Below are positions 8,514-17,841 of a DNA stretch of 64,000 bases, one piece after another. This stretch comes from Methanoculleus frigidifontis (lineage in GTDB: Archaea > Halobacteriota > Methanomicrobia > Methanomicrobiales > Methanoculleaceae). The translations under genes were made by a program, and so were the position numbers. The notes below the pieces were generated by a model. That model worked only from the letters and a program-made list of their open reading frames with translations, did not search any database and had not been told where the DNA came from. Positions within the stretch are counted from its first letter, which is position 1, and each line of letters begins with the position of its first letter. The DNA lies in the NCBI RefSeq assembly GCF_030464345.1, contig NZ_VCYH01000003.1, positions 62,001 to 126,000 on the forward strand, in the 5' to 3' direction.

Positions 8514-9134
8514 TCACCCGCTGCAGGACCCGCTCTCCTCTCCGCGTCCGGCCGCTGCGCGCGCAGCATCTTTTTCCAGGACGGTAACGACGTCTTTTCT
8601 GTGCGGTGTCTGCACCAGGAGATACTCATTGCTCACCGATGCGGTCGTCCTCGCGGCCGTCTGCATGGTGAAGACGATCGTCCGCACCGCCTCTGCCATA
8701 CCGCCGCCTTTCCAGGCTTCCCGGATACACCGGTTGGCGATCTCTTTTGCCACGGCATTCCCGAGAACGGTGAAGGTGCTCCCGGTCCCTTTCGAGACGA
8801 GGGTCATGCTGTCCCCTTCGAAGTCGGCGATGGCGTAGTTCCCCTGCGAGGCGTAGAGCCTCCGCTTCCGGACGATGCCTGCCTCGGTCTCGCCGACCTC
8901 GCCGACGAGGATCCCGTCACGCTCTGCGACCTTGGTCTTCGTGTCCCTGACATGGACGCCGATGCCGATCTCAGCTGCCCGGCGCCGCAGTGCATCGTCG
9001 GTGACGATCCGTCCGTCGTAGAGCTCCGCCTCGAGCGCCTCCCGGCAGGAGGCATCTCCGAGGAAGAGTATCTCCCGCATATCCCCTGCCATGACCGCGC
9101 CCTGCGAACCGATGAATGCAATCACGAGACTCAT
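8514..9134 (-). CDS. DUF2121 family protein of methanogens
   Basis: The 206-residue product begins MSLVIAFIGSQGAVMAGDMR, the characteristic opening of the archaeal DUF2121 family. It continues with an ILVGEVGETEAG segment and a YASQGNYAIADFEG segment. The family fold has been compared to Ntn-hydrolase/proteasome-like subunits because of its first strand, but no activity is known. The start at 9134 agrees with the family N-terminus; the longer open frame to 9305 would cover the divergent promoter. The C-terminal 20 residues are low complexity. Confidence 0.82.
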   Translation of the reverse strand: MSLVIAFIGSQGAVMAGDMREILFLGDASCREALEAELYDGRIVTDDALRRRAAEIGIGVHVRDTKTKVAERDGILVGEVGETEAGIVRKRRLYASQGNYAIADFEGDSMTLVSKGTGSTFTVLGNAVAKEIANRCIREAWKGGGMAEAVRTIVFTMQTAARTTASVSNEYLLVQTPHRKDVVTVLEKDAARAAAGRGEESGSCSG

Positions 9135-9220
9135 TGCTGTGTTGTTCCTCTCCTGCCCGCCGCCCGGCGGTGGGTACAAGGTATGTTCCCGGTCAGGTAT
9201 ACATGCTGCCCTCCAGCCTC

Positions 9221-9229
9221 TTTTTATAG
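9221..9229 (+). promoter_or_regulatory. TATA box for the CWB2-like operon
   Basis: TTTTTATAG lies about 55 bases before the ATG at 9281, leaving a leader of about 25-30 bases. GGTGAGGT stands 11 bases before the ATG. Confidence 0.6.
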
Positions 9230-9280
9230 GATGGACTTTACAACCGGCGTAGCATCTACGGGCACGGTGAGGTACTGCAG

Positions 9281-11470
9281 ATGGTTGAACGACTTGATTT
9301 TCCATCCCCCGATGCCGCCCGGCAGTTCGCCGCCCGTGCCGGGGCGGCCGGATGGCAGGTGGCCTTCCCCGGCGAGAGCGCCGTCCGGATCTTCACCCGG
9401 CGGATGGCCGTGGCGACCCTCGCCGGGATTGCGCTCGGCGCCGCTCTTCTCGGGTTCATCGGGTGGCTCGCGGATACGGGACTTCTTGGTTTTGACCGGC
9501 TCGAGCCGCTCTTCGCCGCCCCGTATGGCACGGTCACCGTCCTCGCCGCCACCGTCGGCGCCTGCGTCGGTTGTCTCGCCGGCACCCTGGCGGCGCTCGA
9601 GCGGGTAGATCCGGCCGCACGAGGAACGGGATCCACTGTTCTCGTGAGCGGAAAGAAGGATCTATCGGAGATGCAGGCACTTGCCGCCGGCTACGGCGGG
9701 CGGGCTGTCGGTGAAGACGAACCTCCGGCCGGGAAGCGCCCTTCGCCGGTGCGGGACCCGGCGCGGATCACCCCGCTCCGGGGCGTCGCCTGGATCGGGA
9801 TCATCATCGTCGCCGCGCTCATCCTCACCGGCACGTCGTACATCTGGATCCTCTCCGCCGCCTACGGCCCGGGGTCGGAGCAGGACAACCGGATCGGGTA
9901 TACGCTCAAGAACGTCCAGCGGATCCCGGGCGACACCCCGCAGGAGGCCGGAGCGTCGATGGCGGAGATCCTGGCAGCGCCGACGATGCCCGCCCCCGCC
10001 GACCCGGTTGCCGCCGCCGTCCTCGCACCTCTTGCGGCGTCGCGGGGAGAGACGCTCGTCTACGGCGGCGCGGCAGGTGCGGCCGATATCGACGCGCTTG
10101 CCGGAGAGGCCTTCGCCGAACTCTCCGAGAGCCGCGACGTCGTCGTCGTCTCCCGGCAGGAGCCCGCGTACGCCATGCCCGGCGCCTATGCCGCAGCGCA
10201 GTTCGGTGCGCCGGTCGTCCCCGTCGGCAGCGACGGCTCGCTTCCGCAGAGTATCCGCGCCGCCCTCGCCGACGGAACGGAGCGGCGGTTCTCCGTCGCC
10301 GCCCCGGCACGCCTCGTCCCGGAGACGGCGCTCGACGGCCTCCGGGAGTACGGCGGCGTCACCCGCGTCGCGGACGAAAACATCTACCTCCACGCCCTCA
10401 CCTGGGCGCGGAGCCGATGGGGGAACTTTGGCTGGGGGATGAACGAGGCCTTCGAGGACGACGGCTACTACTACTACGCGATGGCGAACCCGGCCGATCC
10501 CGGCTTTGCCGCCGCCGGGCTGCCGATGGCCTACCTGGGCAACTACGGCCCGCTCCTCTACACGCCGCATGACGACCTCGACCCCCTCACCGACCAGTAC
10601 CTCTGGCGCGTCTCTCCCGACTTCTTTGTCGCGCCCTCCGACGGGCCGTTCATGAACGTCCGGGTGCTCGGCGGGCCGGCGAGCGTCAGCTACGCGGCGC
10701 AGGCGCGTGCCGATCTTGCGCTCGAGACCCACGAGTACTGGAACCAGGCGACCGGTGCAAGCGGCCTCGCCCTCATCGGCTGGTCCTGGTTCTTCATCGG
10801 GCTTTTTGGGGCGATATGGACACTCTTCGTCATACCCGCCCGCATTCCCGAGACCGGGTTCTACCCGCGGCTCTACTGGCCGCTCGCCGTCCTGATGCTC
10901 GGGCCCGCAGGCCTCACCGCTTTCTTCATGGTCTACTCCGGAAGCCTCGTCGACCGGTCGGGCGCGATGCCGCGGTTCGTCCGCCCGTCCTGGTCGCTTG
11001 CGCTCTCCGCGACGATCATGGGCATCTCGGTCGGGATGGCGCTGATGATCGGGGTGATGTACGCCGTGCAGCTCGTGTTCGGGATGCCGCTCACCACCGC
11101 CTTCGAGTACACCTGGTGGTATTGGCTCGGTGCGCCGATGTCGACGGTGATGTGGGTCGTGATGGTCGTCCCGGCGATCGTTCTCTCGACGCTCCTCTAC
11201 ATGGGGCCGATGCTGGCCGAGATGCACGGCGCCGGATACTGGCGGGGTGTCCGCCTCGCCGCGCCGGTCGTCGTCGTCTCGATGCTCGCGGCATCGGCCG
11301 GGATGTGGTCGATCTCCTGGTACCTGATGGCCTGGCAGGACCAGATGGCGAGTGAGGATCTCTGGCTCTGGATCGTCCCGCTCTGGACAGCTGTGGTGGC
11401 CGGGCTTCTGGCGGCCTATGTCCCGAACTACCTTATGGTCAGGGCCGGGTGGAAGGAAGGTGGTATGTGA
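9281..11470 (+). CDS. Polytopic membrane protein with extracytoplasmic CWB2-like region
   Basis: The 729-residue protein has three N-terminal hydrophobic segments (about 41-63, 84-104, 167-187), a large polar region (about 195-490) and about six transmembrane helices at the C-terminus. The polar region has the alternation of cell-wall-binding repeat 2 (CWB2) domains: an NVQRIPGDTPQEAGASM entry motif, then a DVVVVSRQEP strand and an AAQFGAPVVPVG strand, then an L-P-x-S-I helix. The entry motif recurs in the next gene. The two genes overlap by one base (TGATG), so they are translationally coupled. Function is not known. Confidence 0.7.
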   Translation: MVERLDFPSPDAARQFAARAGAAGWQVAFPGESAVRIFTRRMAVATLAGIALGAALLGFIGWLADTGLLGFDRLEPLFAAPYGTVTVLAATVGACVGCLAGTLAALERVDPAARGTGSTVLVSGKKDLSEMQALAAGYGGRAVGEDEPPAGKRPSPVRDPARITPLRGVAWIGIIIVAALILTGTSYIWILSAAYGPGSEQDNRIGYTLKNVQRIPGDTPQEAGASMAEILAAPTMPAPADPVAAAVLAPLAASRGETLVYGGAAGAADIDALAGEAFAELSESRDVVVVSRQEPAYAMPGAYAAAQFGAPVVPVGSDGSLPQSIRAALADGTERRFSVAAPARLVPETALDGLREYGGVTRVADENIYLHALTWARSRWGNFGWGMNEAFEDDGYYYYAMANPADPGFAAAGLPMAYLGNYGPLLYTPHDDLDPLTDQYLWRVSPDFFVAPSDGPFMNVRVLGGPASVSYAAQARADLALETHEYWNQATGASGLALIGWSWFFIGLFGAIWTLFVIPARIPETGFYPRLYWPLAVLMLGPAGLTAFFMVYSGSLVDRSGAMPRFVRPSWSLALSATIMGISVGMALMIGVMYAVQLVFGMPLTTAFEYTWWYWLGAPMSTVMWVVMVVPAIVLSTLLYMGPMLAEMHGAGYWRGVRLAAPVVVVSMLAASAGMWSISWYLMAWQDQMASEDLWLWIVPLWTAVVAGLLAAYVPNYLMVRAGWKEGGM

Positions 11471-12684
11471 TGGATGCGCGACCGCTCACCACGTTTATCG
11501 CCATCGTCGTCGTAACGCTCGTCTTCCTCGGGCTCATCATCGTCACGTGGTCGTCCTTCGGCGACCCGTTCACGGCGAGCACGCTCAAAAGCCGGGAGAA
11601 CCTCGAGATGACCGGCACGATGGCCCGGCTCTCGGGGAACGATCCTCTGCAGACGGCGGTCGCCTACTCGCAGACGATCTACGCCGCCGCCCAGGACAAG
11701 GACCGGCCCGGCGCGGTGGTGCTCGTCCGCGACGACGACCCGGCGACGGCGATCGCCACGACCCGGCTCCAGCACTTCCCGGTGAACGCCCCGATGCTCT
11801 TTGTGACCGGGAACGGCACCCGGGTTCCCGAGGTGACGATGCGTGAGCTCGAACGGCTCGACCCGGAGGGTGTGATGATGGACAACAACGTGCAGGTCTA
11901 CCTGGCAGGAAACATCAGCGAGGATATCGCGATGCAGATCCGTGACCGGCTCGGCTACACCGTCCGCCGGCTCTACGCCGACGATCCGGTCACCTACACC
12001 GAAGTCCTCGACGAGTTCCTGGCCGTGATGGAGTCAAACCACCCCGACATCGTCTTGGTCGCATCGACGGAGGCGCTCGAGTACGCCTACCCGGCCGCGA
12101 ACTGGAACGCCCACATGGGCAGGGGGTTCGCCTTTGTCACGCCGGAGGGCGTGCCGGACGAGACTAAGAGGATCCTCGAGCGGAGCTGGCCGAACTACCC
12201 CTACATCTACGTCTTCGCCCCTGAGTCGATCGTCGGGCAGGACGTCATGGCGGAGTTCTCCCGCTACGGGCACGTCCAGCGGATACCCGGCGAGACGCCG
12301 CAGGAGATGGCCGTTCGCTGGGCGGGCTACAAGGACTCTGGCCTCAAAGTGACCTGGTGGGTGAGCTTCCGGCCGCGGGCGGTCGGGTGGGGCTACGCCG
12401 AGCCCGGGCATAACATCCTCCTCGGCACCCCGGACGACTGGCGGGTCGTCGTGCCGAGCGGCGTCCTCTCGCATATGGGCAAGCACGCCTTCCTGATCCT
12501 CACCGGGCCGGACGGCACGCTGCCGGACGTCGCCCGGTCGTACCTCGAGGTCTTAAAACCGACCCGCACCTATCCGAATCAGCAGGTCTTCAACTACGGC
12601 TGGGTGCTCGGGCAGGAGGTGCCGGACAGGGCGATGCAGGAGGTGAGCGAGCTCCTCTCCGTTGCGAACGCCTCGCCGGAGTGA
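11470..12684 (+). CDS. Membrane-anchored protein with three CWB2-like repeats
   Basis: The product is 404 residues. A single N-terminal membrane segment (about 8-28) precedes three repeats of about 100 residues. Repeat 1 (about 53-180): RLSGNDPLQTAVAYSQ, a VVLVRDDDP strand, NAPMLFVTG, an EVTMRELERLDPEG helix and QVYLAGNISEDI. Repeat 2 (about 190-285) ends in VQRIPGETPQEMA. Repeat 3 (about 314-395) has FLILTGPDGTLPDVARSYLE. This is the layout of CWB2 modules, which in Gram-positive S-layer proteins come as tandem trios. GGAAGGTGGT provides the binding site within the end of the upstream gene. The archaeal ligand is unknown. Confidence 0.7.
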   Translation: MDARPLTTFIAIVVVTLVFLGLIIVTWSSFGDPFTASTLKSRENLEMTGTMARLSGNDPLQTAVAYSQTIYAAAQDKDRPGAVVLVRDDDPATAIATTRLQHFPVNAPMLFVTGNGTRVPEVTMRELERLDPEGVMMDNNVQVYLAGNISEDIAMQIRDRLGYTVRRLYADDPVTYTEVLDEFLAVMESNHPDIVLVASTEALEYAYPAANWNAHMGRGFAFVTPEGVPDETKRILERSWPNYPYIYVFAPESIVGQDVMAEFSRYGHVQRIPGETPQEMAVRWAGYKDSGLKVTWWVSFRPRAVGWGYAEPGHNILLGTPDDWRVVVPSGVLSHMGKHAFLILTGPDGTLPDVARSYLEVLKPTRTYPNQQVFNYGWVLGQEVPDRAMQEVSELLSVANASPE

Positions 12685-12701
12685 AAAAAGGGAGAGGGCC
12701 G

Positions 12702-13565
12702 TCACTCCCAGAGGGCGGTCTTCTCTTCCGTCCATACCGGGTCCACGAAACTTACGAGCATCGTTGCCGACTCTGCAATGTTCCGGGTCTCCTTCATCAC
12801 ACCCGGCGGAACAAACGCGCCGCTCCCGGCAGGAACACGCAGTCTCTCCCCGTCGGGTGTGGCGATCGCAACCTCGCCGCTGATGACGTAGATGAAGTCC
12901 GACGAGCCGTTGAGCCGGTCGTACGCGACGTATCCGCCGGGGAGGAGTTCTCCATACGCGACGCTGTAGTTGATCGCTATCCCGCGCTTCGGCATCAGCA
13001 CCGGATTTGCGAGCGTATAGACGGTTCCACCCGTCCCGGCGTCCCAGGGAATTCCGTCATCGGGGCCGGCGACGACCACCGGCGTTCCGTTCGTCACGGT
13101 ATCGATCGCGGCGAGCCCATCCCCCGAGACCTCGATTGCATCGGTGAAGGGCGGTTCGATCACGGTGAGGTAGGCAAGATCGGTATCTCCGGCCGCGGCT
13201 ATCGACTGCAGCACGCTTTCCGGCAGGAGCACGACCTCGCCCTTGCGGACGGTCACGGTCTCGTTGTCGCAGGAGATCTCGGCCGTTCCGCTGAGAACGT
13301 AGACGAGTTCCGTCGTCCCGATCAACCGGTGCGGGAGTGTTGCGTTGCCCGGCGGAATGGTGACGAGCCCCATGCTGTAGTTTGCGCAGATATCCGGTGT
13401 TGCATCGCCGATGAGCTCGCTGTACGTCGCCTGGCCGCCGAATATGGGGATGGCGTCTGCCGGGGCGACCGGCCGGATCTGCTCCTCTGCCTGGGACGGG
13501 GCCGCGGTGAGGCATCCGGCGGCAAAGAGCATGCAGGCGAAGAGAAGGAGGACGATTCTGTGCAT
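12702..13565 (-). CDS. Bicupin lipoprotein
   Basis: The 287-residue protein has a signal peptide with the lipobox FAAGC (Cys18), so it is probably anchored outside the membrane. It has two cupin domains. The first has LPHRLIGTTELVYVLSGTAE and the second LLPGGYVAYDRLNGSSDF followed by IYVISGEVAIATPDGE. Each has only part of the usual His-x-His metal set (one His in the first, none in the second), so it may bind a small molecule without metal catalysis. It is convergent with the CWB2 operon and ends 17 bp from it. Confidence 0.8.
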   Translation of the reverse strand: MHRIVLLLFACMLFAAGCLTAAPSQAEEQIRPVAPADAIPIFGGQATYSELIGDATPDICANYSMGLVTIPPGNATLPHRLIGTTELVYVLSGTAEISCDNETVTVRKGEVVLLPESVLQSIAAAGDTDLAYLTVIEPPFTDAIEVSGDGLAAIDTVTNGTPVVVAGPDDGIPWDAGTGGTVYTLANPVLMPKRGIAINYSVAYGELLPGGYVAYDRLNGSSDFIYVISGEVAIATPDGERLRVPAGSGAFVPPGVMKETRNIAESATMLVSFVDPVWTEEKTALWE

Positions 13566-13675
13566 GATCAGTCATTCTGCAACGGACGAGATAAACCCGA
13601 TCGCCGGGTAACTGACGTCTCGTGCGGCGATCCGATCAGGAATCTATACATGCCGACCGTGCGAACGAGTATGTG

Positions 13676-15778
13676 ATGAGCCCGGGCGATGGGAAGCGCC
13701 GCAGCATCGGCCGTTCCGTCGGAACAAAGATATTTCTCGCTTTTTTAGCCCTCTCCACCGCAGCTCTCCTCCTGGCCGGCTTCCTCGCGTTCGCGGAGAC
13801 GGAGGATATAAGCAGCTACGCCCTCCGGCAGAACGCCGAACTTGCCGACCAGGCGGTCGAGAGCACGGCTGCGCTCGAAGAGGATGCCGAGGAGTCGCTC
13901 CTCATGCTCGCAGAGGACCAGGCCTCGATCAGCACTATCGTCTTTGAGCAGGTGAGCGGCGACGTCGGTACCATGGCTGAGTACGCCGGCGAGGTCATGC
14001 ACGATCCGGTGCCCGCTTCGACGGCGCCGGGTGTGGCGCCGCTCCTCTACACGGCGCCCGTTGCCGCCGTCACGGACGACGAACGCAGCGCCGTACTCCG
14101 GATGGAGAGCATCCTTCGCCCCGTCGGCGACGTCGACAGCCGCCTCTCCAGCGTCTATGTCGGAACCGAATCCGGTATGGCTCTGATCTATCCCCGGCCG
14201 GACGGTCTCAACGCTTCGTTCGATCCCCGCACCCGCGGCTGGTTCGTTCAGGCGCTGGCGACGGGGAATACGACCTGGTCGGAGCCCTACGTCGACGTCG
14301 GCGGGCACGGCCTGACGATAGCCTGTTCACAGCCGGTCACGGATGCCGGGCGGGGCTGGGTCTGGGTCGTCGGCGCGGACGTCACCATCGAGACCATCAA
14401 TCAGCAGATCATCGGCACGCAGGTGGGCGACCGGGGGTATGCCCTGCTGGTCGATCGGCAGGGCAACGTCGTCAGCAGACCGGGTCTTGCGGCCGGAGAT
14501 GCGCGGTGGGACGAGTCGTTCGTCACCGAGAACCTCCTTGCAAGCGGCAACCCCGATATCGTCGCGGTCGCGGAGAAGATGATAGCCGGGGAGACGGGCG
14601 TCGCCCGGGTCATGTTTGCGGACGGTGAACGGTTCGTCGCATACGCCCCGGTGGAGAGTGTGGGCTGGAGCGTCGGGGTGGTGATGCCGGTCGAGGAGGT
14701 CCTCGCCCCGGTGCTGGCGACGGAAGAGAGCATCCTGCAGGCGTCGGAGGAGACCGCCGCCCATATCACCGCCGAGCAGCAGCACATGCAGGTCATCTTC
14801 CTCGGGCTGTTCCTCGTCCTCCTGGCGGTGGTCGGCGTCCTCACGCTCCTCGTCGTCCGGCACCTCACCCGGCCGCTTGAAGAACTGCAGAAGGGGTCGG
14901 AGGCCATCGGGCAGGGCGACCTCGACTACCGGGTTGAGATCGCGACCGGCGACGAGTTCGAGGACCTCGCACGCTCGTTCAACCGGATGGCCGCCGATCT
15001 TGCCGCCCACATCGACGAGCTCCGGCAGAAAACCGCGGAAAACGAGCGGATAGGAAAGGAGCTCGAGATAGCGAAGGAGATCCAGCAGAGCATCCTGCCC
15101 GAGGCCGCACCGGTGCTCCCGGGGATCGACCTTGTGGGGTACAACCTCCCGGCGATGGAGGTCGGCGGAGACTTCTACGACTACATCCCCCTCGGGGGCG
15201 ACCGGTGGGGTGTCGCGATCGCCGATGTCTCCGGGAAGGGTGTCCCGGCAGCCCTCTTCATGGCGCTCTCCCGCACCTTCCTCCGGGCGAGTGCCCTCCG
15301 CAGCCCCGACCCTGCCGCATCGGTCAGCGACGCAAACCGCGCCATCGCCCTGGACGCAAAGACCAGCATGTTCGTCACCCTCTTCTACGCCGTCCTGGAC
15401 GCCCGCGAAAAGACCTTCACCTACGTGAATGCGGGTCACAATCCGCCGCTCCTCTTCAGGCCCGGGGCGAGCCGGGCCGCTCTTCTCGAGGGCAGGGGGA
15501 TTGCGCTCGGGATCCTCGACGAGATCGATCCCGAGGTCGTCCGCGTCGGGCTCGGACCCGGCGATATGCTGGTGCTCTACACCGACGGCGTGACCGAGGC
15601 GACGAACGAGGGCGATGAGGAGTATGGTATCGAGAGGCTCGAGGCCTTCGTCTCGGGACTGCCGAAGGGGCTTCCGGCGAGGGAGGTGATCGCCGCGGTT
15701 GCAGAGGACGTGGCCGCCTTCGCCGGGACTGCACCCCAGTTCGACGACATCACGCTGGTGGTGCTGAAGGTGGCGTGA
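13676..15778 (+). CDS. Cache-HAMP-SpoIIE (PP2C) sensor phosphatase
   Basis: The product is about 700 residues. A transmembrane helix (about 17-38) and a double Cache-type sensor domain (RGWFVQALATGNTTWSEPYV, then ERFVAYAPVESVGWSVGVVMP) lie outside the membrane. A second helix (IFLGLFLVLLAVVGVLTLLV), a HAMP domain and a SpoIIE-type PP2C phosphatase domain follow. The phosphatase motifs are present: VGGDFYDYIPL, VAIADVSGKGVPAALFM and FDDITLVVLK at the end. It should dephosphorylate a serine/threonine-phosphorylated partner such as an anti-sigma-antagonist-like STAS protein; none is encoded nearby. The start (ATG 13676) is uncertain; a GTG at 13622 is in frame. Confidence 0.88.
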   Translation: MSPGDGKRRSIGRSVGTKIFLAFLALSTAALLLAGFLAFAETEDISSYALRQNAELADQAVESTAALEEDAEESLLMLAEDQASISTIVFEQVSGDVGTMAEYAGEVMHDPVPASTAPGVAPLLYTAPVAAVTDDERSAVLRMESILRPVGDVDSRLSSVYVGTESGMALIYPRPDGLNASFDPRTRGWFVQALATGNTTWSEPYVDVGGHGLTIACSQPVTDAGRGWVWVVGADVTIETINQQIIGTQVGDRGYALLVDRQGNVVSRPGLAAGDARWDESFVTENLLASGNPDIVAVAEKMIAGETGVARVMFADGERFVAYAPVESVGWSVGVVMPVEEVLAPVLATEESILQASEETAAHITAEQQHMQVIFLGLFLVLLAVVGVLTLLVVRHLTRPLEELQKGSEAIGQGDLDYRVEIATGDEFEDLARSFNRMAADLAAHIDELRQKTAENERIGKELEIAKEIQQSILPEAAPVLPGIDLVGYNLPAMEVGGDFYDYIPLGGDRWGVAIADVSGKGVPAALFMALSRTFLRASALRSPDPAASVSDANRAIALDAKTSMFVTLFYAVLDAREKTFTYVNAGHNPPLLFRPGASRAALLEGRGIALGILDEIDPEVVRVGLGPGDMLVLYTDGVTEATNEGDEEYGIERLEAFVSGLPKGLPAREVIAAVAEDVAAFAGTAPQFDDITLVVLKVA

Positions 15779-15821
15779 CGGACGGCGATAGATTTAGTAC
15801 GCAGGACGGGCACTCCCTGTC

Positions 15822-17837
15822 ATGGCAGCGGCAAAGTACGAGGAGCAGCTCCGCGAGGCGGGCAGGCCGGAGCGCCAAAAGACGCACCGCCACGGCGCCG
15901 GCCATGGAGACGCGCTTGCGGACTTCCGCAGGCGCTTTATCGTCTCTACCATCCTGACGGTGCCCATTCTCCTCCTCTCCCCGACCATCCAGGGTTTCTT
16001 CGGGTTCACCCTCGTCTTCCCGGGCTCCGTCTACCTGCTCCTCGTGCTTGCCACCGTCGTCTACATCTACGGCGGATGGCCGTTTCTTGCCGGGATCGTC
16101 CGGGAACTTCGGGTGCGGTCGCCCGGGATGATGACCCTGATCGCCGTCGCCATCACCGTCGCCTATCTCTACAGCGCTGCGGTCGTTCTCGGGCTGGTCG
16201 GCGGCGACGGGTTTTTCTGGGAACTGGCGACGCTGATCGATATCATGCTCCTCGGTCACTGGATCGAGATGCGCTCGGTGCTCGGCGCCTCCCGGGCGCT
16301 CGAGGAGCTGGTGCGGATCATGCCCGCGGAGGCGCACCGCGTCACCGACGGCGGCGCCGAGGATGTCCCTGTCGAGCGTCTCGCTCCCGGCGACCGGGTG
16401 CGAATCCGGCCCGGCGAGAAGGTGCCGGTGGACGGCGTCGTGGTCGAGGGGGCGACCAGCATGAACGAGGCGATGCTGACGGGCGAGTCGAGGCCGGTCG
16501 CGAAGAAGCCGGGCGACACGGTGATCGGCGGCGCCGTCAACGCCGAGGGCTCGGTCGTCGCCGAGGTGCAGAAGACCGGGAAGGAGACCTACCTTGCGCA
16601 GGTGATCGACCTCGTGGAGCACGCGCAGCAGAGCAGGTCGCGTGCCCAGGACCTGGCTGACCGCGCCGCGTTCGTCCTGGTGGCGATCGCGCTCTCGGTC
16701 GGTGCGATCACCTTCACCGCCTGGCTCCTCGCCGGCGAGACGCTCGGCTTTGCGGTCGAGCGGTCGGCGACGGTGATGGTCATCACCTGCCCGCACGCCC
16801 TCGGGCTTGCGGTCCCGCTGGTGGTGGCGGTCTCGACGGCGCTCGCCGCACAGACCGGTCTTCTGATCCGCGACCGGAGCGCTTTTGAACGGGCGCGGAA
16901 CCTCGAGGCGGTCGTCTTCGACAAGACCGGGACGCTGACCGAGGGGCGGTTCGGCGTGACCGATATCTTCCCGCTCGACACAATCGGCGAGGACGAACTG
17001 CTCCGTCTCGCCGCCGCGGTCGAGAGTGCATCGGAGCACCCCATCGCCCGGGGCGTGGTGCGGGCGGCGGAGGAGCGCGGGCTTGAAGTGCCCGGGGCCG
17101 ATACGTTCCAGGCCATCCCGGGCAAAGGAGTGGAGGCAGACGTGGCCGGGCGGACGATCCGCGCCGTCAGTCCGGGTTACCTGGACGAGCAGGGGATTGC
17201 CGTCCGGAATGAGCGGGTGGCGGCGGCCGGCCGGCAGGGTAAGACCGTCGTCTATCTCCTGGAGGGCAACACTCTCCTGGGAGCGTTCGCTCTTGCGGAT
17301 ATCATCCGGAAGGAGTCGCGGGAGGCGGTCGACCGGCTGAAGGGGATGGGCGTCCGGTGCATGATGCTGACCGGCGACAACCGCTCCGTCGCGGCCTGGG
17401 TGGCGGAGGAGCTCGGGCTCGACGAGTTCTTTGCCGAGGTGCTCCCGACCGAGAAGGCGGAGCGGATAGCCGATGTCGCCCGGCGCTACCGGGTGGCGAT
17501 GGTCGGCGACGGGATCAACGACGCACCGGCGCTGGTGCAGGCCGATGTCGGGGTTGCTATCGGTGCGGGGACCGACGTCGCGGTTGAGAGCGCGGACATC
17601 GTGCTCGTCAGAAACGATCCCCGGGACGTAGCGACGATCGTCACGCTCTCACAGAAGACCTACGCCAAGATGGTGCAGAACCTGCTCTGGGCGACCGGCT
17701 ACAACGCGGTCGCCATCCCGCTCGCCGCCGGCGTGCTGATCGGAGCCGGGATCGTCATGAGCCCGGCCGCCGGCGCGGTGCTGATGAGCGCGAGCACGGT
17801 CATCGTCGCGATCAATGCTCGCCTGCTGCGCCTGTGA
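15822..17837 (+). CDS. copB: P1B-type metal-translocating ATPase, CopB-like (CPH motif)
   Basis: The 671-residue P-type ATPase has all core motifs: LTGESRPV (actuator), FDKTGTLTEG (phosphorylation), MLTGDNRS, and VGDGINDAPALVQADVG. The membrane metal site is TCPHALGLA, a CPH motif typical of P1B-3 (CopB-type) pumps, which export copper or silver. The N-terminus has no CxxC metal-binding domain; instead it has a short His stretch (KTHRHGAGHGD). It follows the phosphatase gene by 43 bp on the same strand with a TATA-like GATTTAGTA between, so it may have its own promoter. Confidence 0.9.
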   Translation: MAAAKYEEQLREAGRPERQKTHRHGAGHGDALADFRRRFIVSTILTVPILLLSPTIQGFFGFTLVFPGSVYLLLVLATVVYIYGGWPFLAGIVRELRVRSPGMMTLIAVAITVAYLYSAAVVLGLVGGDGFFWELATLIDIMLLGHWIEMRSVLGASRALEELVRIMPAEAHRVTDGGAEDVPVERLAPGDRVRIRPGEKVPVDGVVVEGATSMNEAMLTGESRPVAKKPGDTVIGGAVNAEGSVVAEVQKTGKETYLAQVIDLVEHAQQSRSRAQDLADRAAFVLVAIALSVGAITFTAWLLAGETLGFAVERSATVMVITCPHALGLAVPLVVAVSTALAAQTGLLIRDRSAFERARNLEAVVFDKTGTLTEGRFGVTDIFPLDTIGEDELLRLAAAVESASEHPIARGVVRAAEERGLEVPGADTFQAIPGKGVEADVAGRTIRAVSPGYLDEQGIAVRNERVAAAGRQGKTVVYLLEGNTLLGAFALADIIRKESREAVDRLKGMGVRCMMLTGDNRSVAAWVAEELGLDEFFAEVLPTEKAERIADVARRYRVAMVGDGINDAPALVQADVGVAIGAGTDVAVESADIVLVRNDPRDVATIVTLSQKTYAKMVQNLLWATGYNAVAIPLAAGVLIGAGIVMSPAAGAVLMSASTVIVAINARLLRL

Positions 17838-17841
17838 GGAG

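Noticed and set aside
9662-11227. A 521-codon minus-strand frame over the CWB2-like membrane protein
   Set aside because: The product is His/Arg/Glu-rich with no family and lies opposite a clear membrane protein with an upstream promoter.
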